The notes beneath the pieces were generated by a model. It did not search any database. It was given only the letters and a program-made list of their open reading frames with translations, and was not told the origin of the DNA. The position numbers and the translations under genes were made by a program. Positions 33,936 to 42,996 of a DNA stretch of 64,000 nt are shown here, piece by piece (positions within the stretch are counted from its first letter, which is position 1; the number at the start of each line of letters is the position of its first letter). The stretch comes from Planctomycetota bacterium (GTDB lineage Bacteria > Planctomycetota > Phycisphaerae > UBA1845 > UTPLA1), in contig QEVG01000006.1 in assembly GCA_003576905.1 (NCBI GenBank), positions 1 through 64,000 of the forward strand, written 5' to 3'.

Positions 33936-34706
33936 CTAAGGCCGCCGGGGCAGGCCCCGATGCTTGACGATGAACCGAACCATGCTGCGAAAATGGTGCC
34001 AGCCGGCCGCGCTCAGCGGATTTCGGCTTGATCGCCTGTGGGCGTGCACCATCTCAACGGCAGGAAGGTAATGGACGCGAAGCCCCTTTCGCCACATACG
34101 CAGGCAAAGGTCCACGTCCTCGAAGTACAGAAAAAACCGCGCGTCGAAGGGACCGTCCTCGTCCGCGTCTTTCCGGCGTAGAAACATCGCACCGCCCAGG
34201 CCCCAATCCACGTCCGCGGACCGGGTGGCGTCAAGATCTTCATAGAGATAACGGCGGAAAAATGCCGGTCGTCCGCCAAGCCAGCGCAGCGGCGACCGCG
34301 CGAACAGCACCACGGGCCATGAATAGAACCGCCGCACCGAGGGCTGCACGGCGCCTTCCGGGTACCTCAGCCGCGGCAGGATCACGCCCACGTCCGGCAT
34401 CGCGCTGAGCGACGCGACCGCCCGATCGAGCGCGCCGGCCGTGACGCGGACATCCGGGTTCGCGATCATGAGAACGTCTCCGCGCGATCGGCGAAACGCC
34501 ATGTTGATTCCCGCCGCAAATCCGACGTTCGTCGCCTCCAGGACGGTCACATTGTCACCCAGCCGGCCCGCGTCGATTCGCTCCACGGGCGAGTTGTTCG
34601 TGACAACGATCTCCCACGGACAGGAGGGAGGATGGTCGTGCAGGCTCCGAATGAGTTCGGCGAGTTGCGTTCCGGTATGATAATTGACGGTCAGAATGCT
34701 GATCAC
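33936..34706 (-). CDS. GT2-family glycosyltransferase (rhamnosyltransferase-like)
   Basis: A 256-residue GT-A enzyme. It has 'ILTVNYHTGTQLAELIRSL', 'IVVTNNSPVE', 'NVGFAAGINMAFRRSRGDVLMIANPDVRV' (the DxD position), 'GAMFLRRKDADEDGPFDARFFLYFEDVDLCLRMWRKG' and 'VHAHRRSS'. The ED-D-C/R motif and closing His are typical of WbbL/rhamnosyl-type GT2 proteins. The GTG at 34706 overlaps the preceding TGA as GTGA and has GAGGGGG upstream, so it is translationally coupled to the other GT2 gene. The longer upstream frame is rejected. Confidence 0.88.
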   Translation of the reverse strand: MISILTVNYHTGTQLAELIRSLHDHPPSCPWEIVVTNNSPVERIDAGRLGDNVTVLEATNVGFAAGINMAFRRSRGDVLMIANPDVRVTAGALDRAVASLSAMPDVGVILPRLRYPEGAVQPSVRRFYSWPVVLFARSPLRWLGGRPAFFRRYLYEDLDATRSADVDWGLGGAMFLRRKDADEDGPFDARFFLYFEDVDLCLRMWRKGLRVHYLPAVEMVHAHRRSSRNPLSAAGWHHFRSMVRFIVKHRGLPRRP

Positions 34707-35698
34707 GCGGGTCCCCCTCGACTTCGCGATCGCACATGCAGTCCCCACCAGTCGCATTCGAGCCGCCCCGCAATTTCTGAATCGGGTACCCGCCGAATCC
34801 GCGCCAGTTCTCTTCGCTTTCGCGCGATGTGCCCAATCCGGCCCAGCACGGCGCACTTGCCGCACACGTACGCCGGCCCCGCGCCCTGAACGATCTTGTG
34901 CCCTGCCTGTAACATCAGGAAAGCCAGATGGGCCGGCAGGTAGCGCCAGCGTGTCGCGCGCGGCACATCCGCCCACCAGACGATCTCCGCATTTCGCGCC
35001 GAGTTGTAGTGATACCGCCACCCCTTCGGCGAATACGACGAACTCAGGTGGTGGTAGCAGATAGACCTCGGCGCAAGCACGCACCGGTATCCCATCGCCG
35101 CCAGGCGCAGGCCCAGGTCAACGTCTTCGTAGTAGCTTTCAAACCCTTCGTCGAGAAACCCCGCCTCTACCACGGCCTCGCGCCGGTAGAACGCCGACAC
35201 GCCGGACGGCGACACGATCTCGCGCCCCAGCCGCTCGGCATCGGCCCGCTGCCCGAGGTGTCCGCGCTTCACCGCCCCGCCGACCACTGAATACACGTCC
35301 CCCGCCGTATCGACCCGGTCGGGCTCACCCGCCAACAGCGTCAGCGAGGCCGCCGCGCCGATGTTCGGCTCGTCGAACGCCGCCAGCCCCTCCGCCATCC
35401 AGTGCGAATCAACGCGCGTATCGTTGTTCAGCAGGACGACGAACGGCGTCGTCGCCGCCCGCAGCCCGACGTTGCATGTTCCGGCGAATCCGAGGTTCGT
35501 TGCGTTCACCTGAACGACGACATCCGGGTGTTTCGCGCGAAGATAGGCCACGCTGTCATCGCGCGACGCGTCGTCAACCACGAGGATTGAAAACCGCCGC
35601 TCGGTCTGACCGGCGAGCGACGCCATCAGTTCGGGCAGGAATCGCCTCCCGTTGTAGTTCGGTATGATGACCGTCGCCAGTAGGTCGTCCATCTGCAT
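34703..35698 (-). CDS. GT2-family glycosyltransferase
   Basis: A 331-residue GT-A enzyme: 'TVIIPNYNGRRFLPELMASLAGQTERRFSILVVDDASRDDS', 'NLGFAGTCNVGLRAATTPFVVLLNNDTRV', 'SPSGVSAFYRREAVVEAGFLDEGFESYYEDVDLGLRLAAMGYRC' and a C-terminal amphipathic region with 'HYNSARNAEIVWWADVP'. The nucleotide-sugar Asp (NNDT) and the catalytic ED-D are present. It forms a two-gene unit with the GT2 gene at 33936-34706. The product is likely a surface polysaccharide or glycoprotein, by analogy. ATG 35698 was chosen; ATG 35692 is possible. Confidence 0.88.
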   Translation of the reverse strand: MQMDDLLATVIIPNYNGRRFLPELMASLAGQTERRFSILVVDDASRDDSVAYLRAKHPDVVVQVNATNLGFAGTCNVGLRAATTPFVVLLNNDTRVDSHWMAEGLAAFDEPNIGAAASLTLLAGEPDRVDTAGDVYSVVGGAVKRGHLGQRADAERLGREIVSPSGVSAFYRREAVVEAGFLDEGFESYYEDVDLGLRLAAMGYRCVLAPRSICYHHLSSSYSPKGWRYHYNSARNAEIVWWADVPRATRWRYLPAHLAFLMLQAGHKIVQGAGPAYVCGKCAVLGRIGHIARKRRELARIRRVPDSEIAGRLECDWWGLHVRSRSRGGPA

Positions 35699-35856
35699 CC
35701 CGCCGCGGCCGTCCGACAGTCCGATCAAACGACGGCGGCGTGAATATACAGTCGCCGGCGCTTCGCGGCGATAATCCGCAACCGGAACTCACACGTGCGC
35801 GGAGGGCGCAAACGCCTGCTGGAGCCATGACGCGGCGTGCGATAGACTTTCCCGCC

Positions 35857-37215
35857 ATGAACTGGCGGCCCACCCTGATCGCGATAAGTGCCTTTGTCCT
35901 TGTGGCATCCGGTTGCAGCCCATCCGGCGGCGCGCCGCGCTGGGACTGGTGGAACGCAGGCAAGCAGTCTTCCCACGAGGAAATGCTCGCCGAGGAGGAA
36001 TCGCCGGAAGCGATCCACGGTGCCGCGGCGCAAGCACCGGCGAGGCCCGCCCCTCCCGCGCCTCCGCCGCGCGACCAGCCCGTCGACCCACCGGTTGAGG
36101 ATGCGCCGGTCGCGGCCGTCGCGCACAAGGAGACGCCCCAGCGGAAGAAGCCCTCGCCGGGCGCAATCCAGCCCGACGTCCTGCTTATCAACAATGAGCC
36201 GATCCGGGTCATCGACATCCTGGAGCCGCTGAACCCGCGCCTCGAACAGCTCTCGCGCGAGCTTCCGCCCCGAAGTTATTACCAGCGTGCCGCCCAACTG
36301 GTGAAGGGTCAGATTGTCGAGGCCGTCGCACAACAGCTCATCTGGCGCCGCGCGTCCGAGCACGTCACCGACGACCTCAAGCCTGCCATCGACAAGGCCC
36401 TCGACAAGGTCGAAAAGGAGCGCATTAACCGCGAGTTCGACGGGCGTGAGACCTCTTACGAAAAATACATCGCCAAACAGGGACGCACGCGCGAGGAAGT
36501 GCGAGAGCGCCTCCGCCGAACCGTCATTATCGACAGTTACCTCCGAGAACGCCTCCTCCCTCTCGTGCCCGCGCCGCGCCGCGACGAACTGCTCTCCTAC
36601 TACAACGCCAATAAGAAGGAGTACGAACAGCCCGAACGGCGCGAGCTGTTCCTGATCGACCTGCCTGTTGCGGAATTCGTCGAGACCAGGAACATATTTG
36701 GCCCGAGTCGCGAGGAAAACGACGCGGCATGGTCCCGGGCCCGCGAGGTGGCTGCCTCGGCGCGGGATGCCGTCCTTCGGGGTGAGTCCTTCGAAGAGGT
36801 CGCCCGCCAATACTCGCGCGGTCCGAAGCGCGACGAGGGGGGCGCGTGGGGCCTGATCACCCGCCCCGCCGATCCGGGCGAAGCGCCGCTCCAGGGCCGC
36901 TGGGAAAAGCCCTCGCGACGCTTGTTTCAACTTGGCGAGGGTCAGGTCAGCGAGGTGATTGAGGATGCCGAGTCCCAATCCCTTTTCATTGTGAAGTGCG
37001 GCCGGGTAGAGGGCGGCGGCGTCATCAGCTTCAAGGATGCCCAGCCGGACATTATCGAAACGCTTCGCCAGCAACGATTCGTGAAACTACGTGCCGACTT
37101 CCTTCAGGCCGAACTTGAAAAATCCACCATTGGCTCGCTGGACGATTTCATGATCATGGTGATGGACGCCATCCCGTCCCCCGGCGGCCGCTCCGCCGGC
37201 ATCGCAGCTCCCTGA
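35857..37215 (+). CDS. parvulin-type peptidylprolyl isomerase lipoprotein
   Basis: A 452-residue SurA/PrsA-like protein. A lipoprotein signal (LIAISAFVLVASGC, Cys about residue 20) is followed by a Pro/Ala/Glu-rich linker. Then comes a SurA-N-like helical region ('INNEPIRVIDILEPLNPRLEQL...GQIVEAVAQQLIWRRAS') and a PpiC domain: 'RRELFLIDLPVAEF', 'FEEVARQYSRGPKRDEGGAWGLITR' and 'LFQLGEGQVSEVIEDAESQSLFIVKCGRVE'. It should assist folding of exported proteins in the periplasm. ATG 35827 is an alternative start with GGAG very close to it. It is convergent with dapB. Confidence 0.85.
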   Translation: MNWRPTLIAISAFVLVASGCSPSGGAPRWDWWNAGKQSSHEEMLAEEESPEAIHGAAAQAPARPAPPAPPPRDQPVDPPVEDAPVAAVAHKETPQRKKPSPGAIQPDVLLINNEPIRVIDILEPLNPRLEQLSRELPPRSYYQRAAQLVKGQIVEAVAQQLIWRRASEHVTDDLKPAIDKALDKVEKERINREFDGRETSYEKYIAKQGRTREEVRERLRRTVIIDSYLRERLLPLVPAPRRDELLSYYNANKKEYEQPERRELFLIDLPVAEFVETRNIFGPSREENDAAWSRAREVAASARDAVLRGESFEEVARQYSRGPKRDEGGAWGLITRPADPGEAPLQGRWEKPSRRLFQLGEGQVSEVIEDAESQSLFIVKCGRVEGGGVISFKDAQPDIIETLRQQRFVKLRADFLQAELEKSTIGSLDDFMIMVMDAIPSPGGRSAGIAAP

Positions 37216-37290
37216 TCGGCCCGCGCCCGTGGTATCAGCCGTCGCGGCGAAATGGCCGCCGAAAGATCGACTGACTTCGCCCGATCGTCA

Positions 37291-38097
37291 TCACGCATTG
37301 CCGAACAGTACGTCCTTCATGTCGTAGAGCCCCGCGCCACGGCCCGACAGCCACGCAGCCGCCCGAAGCGCTCCGGCCGCAAACGTATCGCGCGAATGCG
37401 CAGAATGCCCCACGTGGATCGTCTCGCCGAGATTCCCGAAGTACACCGTGTGCTCGCCCACGGTGTCGCCCATGCGCAGCGCGTGCATGCCGATCTCGCC
37501 TGTGGGCCGCTGGCCGGTCTGTCCCTGCCGCCCATGAACGACGGTGGGCGCGGGGCCGCCGAGGACGGACCGCCCTTTCTGTACCGCGTCGCGCAAGGCC
37601 AGGGCCGTTCCCGAGGGCGCGTCGATCTTGAAGCGATGGTGCGCCTCCACGATTTCCACGTCGTAGGTCGCATCGAGCACTTCACTCAGTTGTTCGACGA
37701 CGCGCAGCAGCACGTTTACGCCCACGCTCATGTTCGCTGACTTCAGCACGGGTATTCGCGCCACCGCCTGGCTGATCCCTTTCCCGAGCGCCGCGTCGTG
37801 CCCCGTCGTGCCGATCACCATCGCCCGGCCCTCGCGCTGGCAAACCTCCAGCCAATGCGCCGTCCCGGCGGGCGTTGAAAAGTCGATAAGCACATCGAAA
37901 GCGCCTTGCAGCGTGTCCGTGACGGGCACCCCGGTCCGGGCGATGCCCGCCAATTCTCCGGCGTCGCGACCCAGCGCCGCGCTTCCGGCGGGCTCCAGGG
38001 CGGCCGCGAGCTCAAACCGCGCGTCCTCCGCCGCCAGGGCGATGATTCGCCGACCCATTCGGCCCGCCGCGCCTGCCATGGCATACCTGATTTTCAC
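37291..38097 (-). CDS. dapB: 4-hydroxy-tetrahydrodipicolinate reductase
   Basis: NAD(P)H-dependent reductase of the lysine/diaminopimelate pathway. The 268-residue protein has 'AGAAGRMGRRIIAL' (dinucleotide loop), 'VLIDFSTPAGTAHW', 'VIGTTGHD', 'SANMSVGVNVLLRVVEQ', catalytic 'VEIVEAHHRFKIDAPSGTAL' and 'HALRMGDTVGEHTVYFGNLGETIHVGHSAHSRDTFAAGALRA' in order. The start is GTG with GGAG seven bases upstream. It follows thrC by about 45 bases on the same strand; both belong to the aspartate family of amino acid synthesis, so an operon is likely. Confidence 0.96.
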   Translation of the reverse strand: MKIRYAMAGAAGRMGRRIIALAAEDARFELAAALEPAGSAALGRDAGELAGIARTGVPVTDTLQGAFDVLIDFSTPAGTAHWLEVCQREGRAMVIGTTGHDAALGKGISQAVARIPVLKSANMSVGVNVLLRVVEQLSEVLDATYDVEIVEAHHRFKIDAPSGTALALRDAVQKGRSVLGGPAPTVVHGRQGQTGQRPTGEIGMHALRMGDTVGEHTVYFGNLGETIHVGHSAHSRDTFAAGALRAAAWLSGRGAGLYDMKDVLFGNA

Positions 38098-38141
38098 GAT
38101 GACTCTCCCTGCAACGCGAAGCGCCCAAGGCGCCGCTCAAT

Positions 38142-39530
38142 TCAATCCTGCCCTATCGCCCGGCAAATCGCGTCGGGATCATCCGCGACACGAACCGGGC
38201 TGTTTGAGAACCGTCGCGGCGGCGCAGCCGCGCCGCCCTCTTCGCGGCCCATGTGGTACATCACCGTGGCGTCCGGGTCCTTCAGGGCATGGCCGGTCAG
38301 GATACAAACGACACGACTGCCGCGGTCGATCACGCCTTTGCTGAGGAGCTGCCGAAGCCCTGCGAGACTCGCCGCGCTGGCCGGCTCGCACCCGAACCCG
38401 GTGCGGCCGATGCGGGCCTTTTCCTCGAGAATCGCGTCGTCGGTCACCCGGCATACGACGCCGTTCATGACATCGAGCGACCGCAGCGCCTTGGCGAGAT
38501 TGACCGGCCGCGCGATTTCAATCGCCGTTGCGATGGTGGACGCCTTGACACCCGCGCCGTCCATCTTGCCGTAAAACGCCGTCACGCATTCCCGATCCCA
38601 TTCTCCCCCGTTCCAGCGAAGCCCGTGGTCGTTGAAGAGCGCGCAAAGCGTATCCGCCCCCGCGGCATTGACCACCGCCAGCCGCGGGATGTGCGAGACC
38701 AGCCCAAGCATCTGAAGCTCCATGAACGCCTTACCGAAGGCGCTCGTGTTTCCCAGGTTCCCGCCTGGTACCACGATCCAGTCCGGCGCTTCCCAGGACA
38801 TTCCCTCAAGCACCCGGTACATGATTGTCTTCTGTCCCTCGAGGCGGAACGGATTCACCGAGTTCATCAGGTACAATCCGAGCCGGTCGGAAGCTTCGCG
38901 GATGCGCCGCATGCAGGCGTCGAAATCGCCATCAACCTGGAGCGTTTGCGCGCCATAGTCCAGCGCCTGCGAGAGCTTTCCGAGGGCGATCTTCCCCGAG
39001 CCGACGAAGACGATACCACGCATCGGCCGGCCGTCCGGAAGACGTGTCAGCGAGGCATACATCGCCATGCTCGCGCTGGTATTGCCTGTCGAGGCGCAGG
39101 CCACCAGCCGCCGACCGAGCCGCCGGGCCATCGTGAACGCCGCCGCCATCCCGTTATCCTTGAAGCTGCCCGAGGGATTCAGCCCTTCATACTGAAAGCC
39201 CAGCCGCCCGGGCATGAGGTCGAGGTCCAGACTGCGGACATCCGGCGTTTGCAGAAGTGTTTGTCCCTCGCCGATCGTGACCAGCTCTTCTTCGCGAGCA
39301 AAGGGCAGCAATTCGCGAAAACGCCATACGCCGGAGAGATCCAGCGGCCGGCCGCGCCCACCCCAGCGCTCCGCGAAAAACGTGATCGCCCCCGGCGTCG
39401 GAAGGCGGTCCCAGTCATAGGCGACATCCACGAGTCCGCCGCAGAGCGGGCACCCATGAACAACTGAATCCACGTCGAGCGTCGCGTGGCAGCCGGGATC
39501 GATGCAGCGAAGGAAAACGCTTTCGGTCAT
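38142..39530 (-). CDS. thrC: threonine synthase
   Basis: PLP enzyme converting O-phosphohomoserine to threonine. The 462-residue protein starts with a zinc-ribbon-like 'CIDPGCHATLDVDSVVHGCPLCGG', then 'VTIGEGQTLLQT', the PLP lysine in 'GLNPSGSFKDNG', 'ACASTGNTSASMAMYAS', 'NSVNPFRLEGQKT', 'VPGGNLGNTSAFGKAF' and 'GFGCEPASAASLAGLRQLL'. The N-terminal zinc ribbon and length match the long bacterial type. The start ATG at 39530 has no strong ribosome binding site. With dapB downstream it forms a short aspartate-family unit. The divergent neighbour is the deiminase gene. Confidence 0.95.
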   Translation of the reverse strand: MTESVFLRCIDPGCHATLDVDSVVHGCPLCGGLVDVAYDWDRLPTPGAITFFAERWGGRGRPLDLSGVWRFRELLPFAREEELVTIGEGQTLLQTPDVRSLDLDLMPGRLGFQYEGLNPSGSFKDNGMAAAFTMARRLGRRLVACASTGNTSASMAMYASLTRLPDGRPMRGIVFVGSGKIALGKLSQALDYGAQTLQVDGDFDACMRRIREASDRLGLYLMNSVNPFRLEGQKTIMYRVLEGMSWEAPDWIVVPGGNLGNTSAFGKAFMELQMLGLVSHIPRLAVVNAAGADTLCALFNDHGLRWNGGEWDRECVTAFYGKMDGAGVKASTIATAIEIARPVNLAKALRSLDVMNGVVCRVTDDAILEEKARIGRTGFGCEPASAASLAGLRQLLSKGVIDRGSRVVCILTGHALKDPDATVMYHMGREEGGAAAPPRRFSNSPVRVADDPDAICRAIGQD

Positions 39531-39714
39531 CGAGCCGATGTTATCAGCCCCCCGGCTGAGCGGTCAAAACGGACCGCCTTATCTTCCCGCCCGAGAATGA
39601 TGTCGCATGTGCACTTACAATCGCGTCCAGCTTGAACCGGTCACGGTTTCTCCGATAAACTCGTGGAGATTCCTGTCCGGTGAAGGAAGAATGGACAAGT
39701 CGCTGGAGTGGTCT

Positions 39715-41421
39715 ATGTCGGTACGGTCGGTCGCTGCGCTGTCTCTGATATGCCTTTTCACTCTGGGCGGCGCTCCGTTCGCGGCGGTCGGCGGACCGGC
39801 TGCCGACGACCTTTCGAATCGCCCCATCGGTCCCGTGATGATTGACGGCGAACTTGTCTTTCCCGAAGGCGCGGTCATTCCGCGTTATCTCACCGACATC
39901 GAGCGCGAGTACCAGGCGACGCACCCCGACGTCTCCCCGCGCGCGGTAACGCCGCCGCCGGAAGGGCCGGTCCGCTGCGTGGCGGAATATGAGCCGATGG
40001 ACGGGATCCTCCTTGCCTGGGAACCGAGCAGTTCCGGCATCAAAACGATTCTCAAGAACCTTGCCCTTCAAATCACGACCAACGCCGCATCAAACGGGGC
40101 AAAGGTGTACATGGTCGTCGATTCGACGACCGAACGTTCGACGGTGCAGTCGACGCTTACCTCTTTTGGCGTGAACATGGGCAAGGTCGAGTTCATTGTC
40201 CGCACGACCGACTCCATCTGGATCCGCGACTATGGGCCGCGTTACATCTACATTGGAAACGTCCGAGCCGCGGTCGATCACGACTACAACCGCCCGCGCC
40301 CGAATGACGATCTGCTCCCGTCATACTTCGCATCTGTGAAAAACCACGCCTATTTCGAACACGTCCTCGTGCACGGCGGGGGCAATTATCACCTCGACGC
40401 GGTCAATCGCTCCTACGCCAGCGAGCTTATCGAGAACGAAAACCCCGGCCTGACCACCCAGCAGATTCACGACATATGGGAGGATTACCAGGCCGTTGAC
40501 ACCCATATCTTCCCGGCATTCCCGACGTCCGTGGACTCCACGCAGCACATCGACATGTGGATGCAGGTCATCGCCGACGACAAGGTGATGATCAGCGACT
40601 GGCCGAACAACGTCGGCTCGGCGCAGGATGTCATCTGCGACAACGCCGCTCTTTACATGGCCGCCAACGGCTACACGGTTTACCGCCTGCCGGCCCGCTC
40701 CGTCAGCAACGTCCACTACACCTACACCAATGTCATCATGTGCAACGATCTCGTGATGATCCCTTCCTATACCAATGCGACCGTATCGCCCCACAACGCA
40801 GAGGCCCTCGCCGCCTGGCAGGCGGCCCTGCCCGGCAAAACCATTGTTCAGATTGGCTCGCAGTCGATCGTCAGTCTCGCGGGCGTCCTGCACTGCATTT
40901 GTATGCACGTGCCCGCCAACAAGGGCGGTGTGAATCCCGGCGCATACCTCCGCACCCTTCGCGGCGGCGAGGTCCTCACACCCGGCCAGAATGTCGACAT
41001 ACGGTGGTATTCGGACGACGACGTCGCGACGGCCAATGTCGATGTCCTTCTCTCCACCAACGGCGGTGCGACCTACGATACGATGCTTGCCTCCGCGACC
41101 GCCGACGACGGGCTCTTCACCTGGACCATACCCGACGTATACACGACAAAAGCCCGTATTCGCGTTCTGGTCCGCGACGCCATCAACAAGACCGGCTACG
41201 ACGAAAGCGAATCCGACATCACGATCACCGGCGCCGCGCTCCTCGGAGACATGAACTGCGATGTGACGCTCGACCCGGGAGACATCGAGCCATTCACGAC
41301 GGCTCTTCTCGACGCGGGGGCGTTCACGGAGTGCAATCTGAGCGCAGCGGACATCAACGCCGATACGCTCATCGACGGCGCAGACATCGCCGCCTTCACC
41401 GAAGCCTTGCTCGCGCCGTAG
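39715..41421 (+). CDS. secreted peptidylarginine deiminase-like protein with Ig-like and dockerin-like domains
   Basis: A 568-residue exported protein. A signal peptide (SVRSVAALSLICLFTLGGAPFAAVGG) precedes an agmatine/peptidylarginine deiminase domain (about residues 80-425). Guanidine-site motifs are intact: 'RTTDSIWIRDYGP' (Asp), 'VLVHGGGNYHLDA', 'STQHIDMWM' (His and Asp) and the nucleophile Cys in 'LAGVLHCICMH'. Next is an Ig-like domain (about 430-515, 'RTLRGGEVLTPGQNVDIRWYSDDDV'). A dockerin-type pair closes it ('GDMNCDVTLDPGDIEPF' and 'DINADTLIDGADIAAF'). Domain order resembles Porphyromonas PAD apart from the end. ATG 39715 has GGAG six bases upstream. Substrate, peptidyl arginine or agmatine, is open; export favours the former. 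Confidence 0.87.
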   Translation: MSVRSVAALSLICLFTLGGAPFAAVGGPAADDLSNRPIGPVMIDGELVFPEGAVIPRYLTDIEREYQATHPDVSPRAVTPPPEGPVRCVAEYEPMDGILLAWEPSSSGIKTILKNLALQITTNAASNGAKVYMVVDSTTERSTVQSTLTSFGVNMGKVEFIVRTTDSIWIRDYGPRYIYIGNVRAAVDHDYNRPRPNDDLLPSYFASVKNHAYFEHVLVHGGGNYHLDAVNRSYASELIENENPGLTTQQIHDIWEDYQAVDTHIFPAFPTSVDSTQHIDMWMQVIADDKVMISDWPNNVGSAQDVICDNAALYMAANGYTVYRLPARSVSNVHYTYTNVIMCNDLVMIPSYTNATVSPHNAEALAAWQAALPGKTIVQIGSQSIVSLAGVLHCICMHVPANKGGVNPGAYLRTLRGGEVLTPGQNVDIRWYSDDDVATANVDVLLSTNGGATYDTMLASATADDGLFTWTIPDVYTTKARIRVLVRDAINKTGYDESESDITITGAALLGDMNCDVTLDPGDIEPFTTALLDAGAFTECNLSAADINADTLIDGADIAAFTEALLAP

Positions 41422-41446
41422 CACCCGATCCGCCGCACGGCGCCCT

Positions 41447-41632
41447 CTAATATTCAAGCTCGCCCCAGACGCGCGCCTCGCCGTCCTCGTCCACCTCGAC
41501 GTGGATCACGTTGGCCCGGCAGCACACCGGGCAGTCCTCCGTGTAGGTCTGCCGCGAGCCGGCGGATAGGTCCAGCGGAACGACGATCTCCTCGCCGCAC
41601 GCCCCGCAAAAATAACTTCCCTCGCCACTCAT
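41447..41632 (-). CDS. CPXCG-motif cysteine-rich small protein
   Basis: A 61-residue zinc-ribbon protein. It has 'YFCGACGEEIVVPLDLSAGSRQTYTEDCPVCCRANVIHVEVDEDG', which fits the Cys-rich CPXG family with four Cys in two CxxC pairs; the first pair reads C-G-A-C instead of C-P-x-C. The function is unknown. The start is ATG 41632 (ATG 41635 directly before). It is convergent with the deiminase gene, with 25 bases between stops. Confidence 0.8.
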   Translation of the reverse strand: MSGEGSYFCGACGEEIVVPLDLSAGSRQTYTEDCPVCCRANVIHVEVDEDGEARVWGELEY

Positions 41633-41700
41633 CATTCCGGATGACCGCCGCTGCCTGCCAGATTCGCTTATGACACTGCGGGCCCGCTCGCCGCATGAAT

Positions 41701-41728
41701 TTGAACCATTTCGGTGGGCTCGTAATAT
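41701..41728 (+). promoter_or_regulatory. promoter of the cupin gene
   Basis: TTGAAC (41701-41706), a 16-base spacer and TAATAT (41723-41728). The start near 41735 leaves a 38-base leader with GAGGAG eight bases before the ATG. Confidence 0.5.
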
Positions 41729-41772
41729 CATATCGCCCGTGCAACATCTGCCCGAACAAGAGGAGCCCTTAC

Positions 41773-42096
41773 ATGGCCTTTGTCGATACGTCGCTACATC
41801 GCCGCTTCGACCCCGCAAAGCTTCAAAAAATCAATCTGTTCGATACGCCGCAGATGTTCTGTGATGTCTATTGCCTGAAGCCCGGACAGGCGCAGAAGGT
41901 CCACAGCCACGCCGACGCGACCAAGTTCTATTTTGTCCTTGAAGGGACGGCGACCATTACGATCGGCGGCGAGACGCGTGAGATGGGCCCCGGCGAGCTT
42001 GCCTGGTCCGCAGCCGGCGAGCCCCACGGAGTCGAGAACCGCGCGGACGCCCCCCTTCGCCTACTGGTCTCAATGGCCCCGAATCCGAACAAGTGA
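41773..42096 (+). CDS. small cupin-domain protein
   Basis: A 107-residue single cupin. The first cupin motif reads 'KPGQAQKVHSHADATKFYFVLEGTATI' with metal-type His-x-His and a Glu late in the motif; the second reads 'GPGELAWSAAGEPHGVENR' with the final His. A divalent metal is likely. No substrate can be read. The upstream frame extension is not protein-like. It is convergent with the Yip1-like gene. Confidence 0.85.
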   Translation: MAFVDTSLHRRFDPAKLQKINLFDTPQMFCDVYCLKPGQAQKVHSHADATKFYFVLEGTATITIGGETREMGPGELAWSAAGEPHGVENRADAPLRLLVSMAPNPNK

Positions 42097-42126
42097 CCGC
42101 TGCCCCCCTGGGCCGAACCTCTGCCG

Positions 42127-42984
42127 CTAGTTCAAACCCAGGGACAGGAACAGGAACAACCCCGCGTTTCCCGCGATAAGCATGGGAATCGCCGCCGCGG
42201 TCAGCGCCTTTCCGCGCGTCGTATCGTGAAAGTGCTCCAGCCCGCTGCACACGACGATCAGATACCAGACCAGCCCGACCGGAGGAAAAAGCAGCACCGC
42301 CGGAAGCACGGCCGCGCCGAGCGCCACCGCGCGAACCGAGGAATCAAACTCGCAGCGACCCACCCCCAGCCCCCACAGCACGGCCTGAATCAGCAGTCCG
42401 TACAGGTAGGTCCACGCAACGTGAATGGCCGGCACGGCCAGAATCAACCCCAGAATCCCCGGCCACCGCAGCAGCACGGATACATCCGGCGCCCAGCCGG
42501 CCAGCCCCGCACGGTGAAACAGCAGCATCACGCCGAGGAAAACCGCCGCGGCGACGTAGGCGCAAAGCACACTGAAGAAGATGGCCCCGTCGTTTCGTTT
42601 GGCCGACGCCCGCCGGAAATATTCGTCGGGGTCGATCGCCAGCCGTGCGACCGCGTCGACAAACCCGGGCACGATTCCGACGCGCGATCGATCCTGCCAG
42701 GGCGTTCCATAGCGCAGCGGCTCGCCGCGCGCTCCTTCGACGATCGGGCGAACGGCCATCCGGGTCGTGTCGATCCCCTGATGACAGTTGACGCATGAAA
42801 ACCGGCTCGGTTGCGGGAGCCCGCGCTCATCCGTCCCAAGATAGGACTGCCCGCAGTGCGGACAGATAAAATGCACCGATTGTCTCGCAAAGGAATAGTC
42901 GGTCACCTCAAAGCCGGTTCCGCATTCAGGGCACCGGCATTCAGGCAGATCCCACAGGAGATAGTCACACCGTACGCAGTTCAT
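42127..42984 (-). CDS. zinc-ribbon Yip1-like membrane protein
   Basis: A 285-residue protein. The N-terminal 60 residues have three Cys pairs in a two-ribbon layout (CVRCDYLLWDLPECRCPECG, then ICPHCG and CVNCHQG). After a linker come five or so hydrophobic helices ('FFSVLCAYVAAAVFLGVMLLF', 'LGLILAVPAIHVAWTYLYGLLIQAVLWGLG', 'VALGAAVLPAVLLF', 'VGLVWYLIVVCSGLEHFH', 'LTAAAIPMLIAGNAGLFLFL'). The latter have the Yip1 pattern with 'GLEHFH'. The function is unknown. The gene follows murA by 12 bases and is probably co-transcribed. Confidence 0.78.
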   Translation of the reverse strand: MNCVRCDYLLWDLPECRCPECGTGFEVTDYSFARQSVHFICPHCGQSYLGTDERGLPQPSRFSCVNCHQGIDTTRMAVRPIVEGARGEPLRYGTPWQDRSRVGIVPGFVDAVARLAIDPDEYFRRASAKRNDGAIFFSVLCAYVAAAVFLGVMLLFHRAGLAGWAPDVSVLLRWPGILGLILAVPAIHVAWTYLYGLLIQAVLWGLGVGRCEFDSSVRAVALGAAVLPAVLLFPPVGLVWYLIVVCSGLEHFHDTTRGKALTAAAIPMLIAGNAGLFLFLSLGLN

Positions 42985-42996
42985 GGCACCGACGCT

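Noticed and set aside
35725-37074. 449-codon open frame on the minus strand
   Set aside because: Antisense to the parvulin lipoprotein gene, whose signal peptide and PpiC motifs are clear.
40321-41457. 378-codon open frame on the minus strand
   Set aside because: Antisense to the deiminase gene; Gly/Val/Asp-rich shadow.
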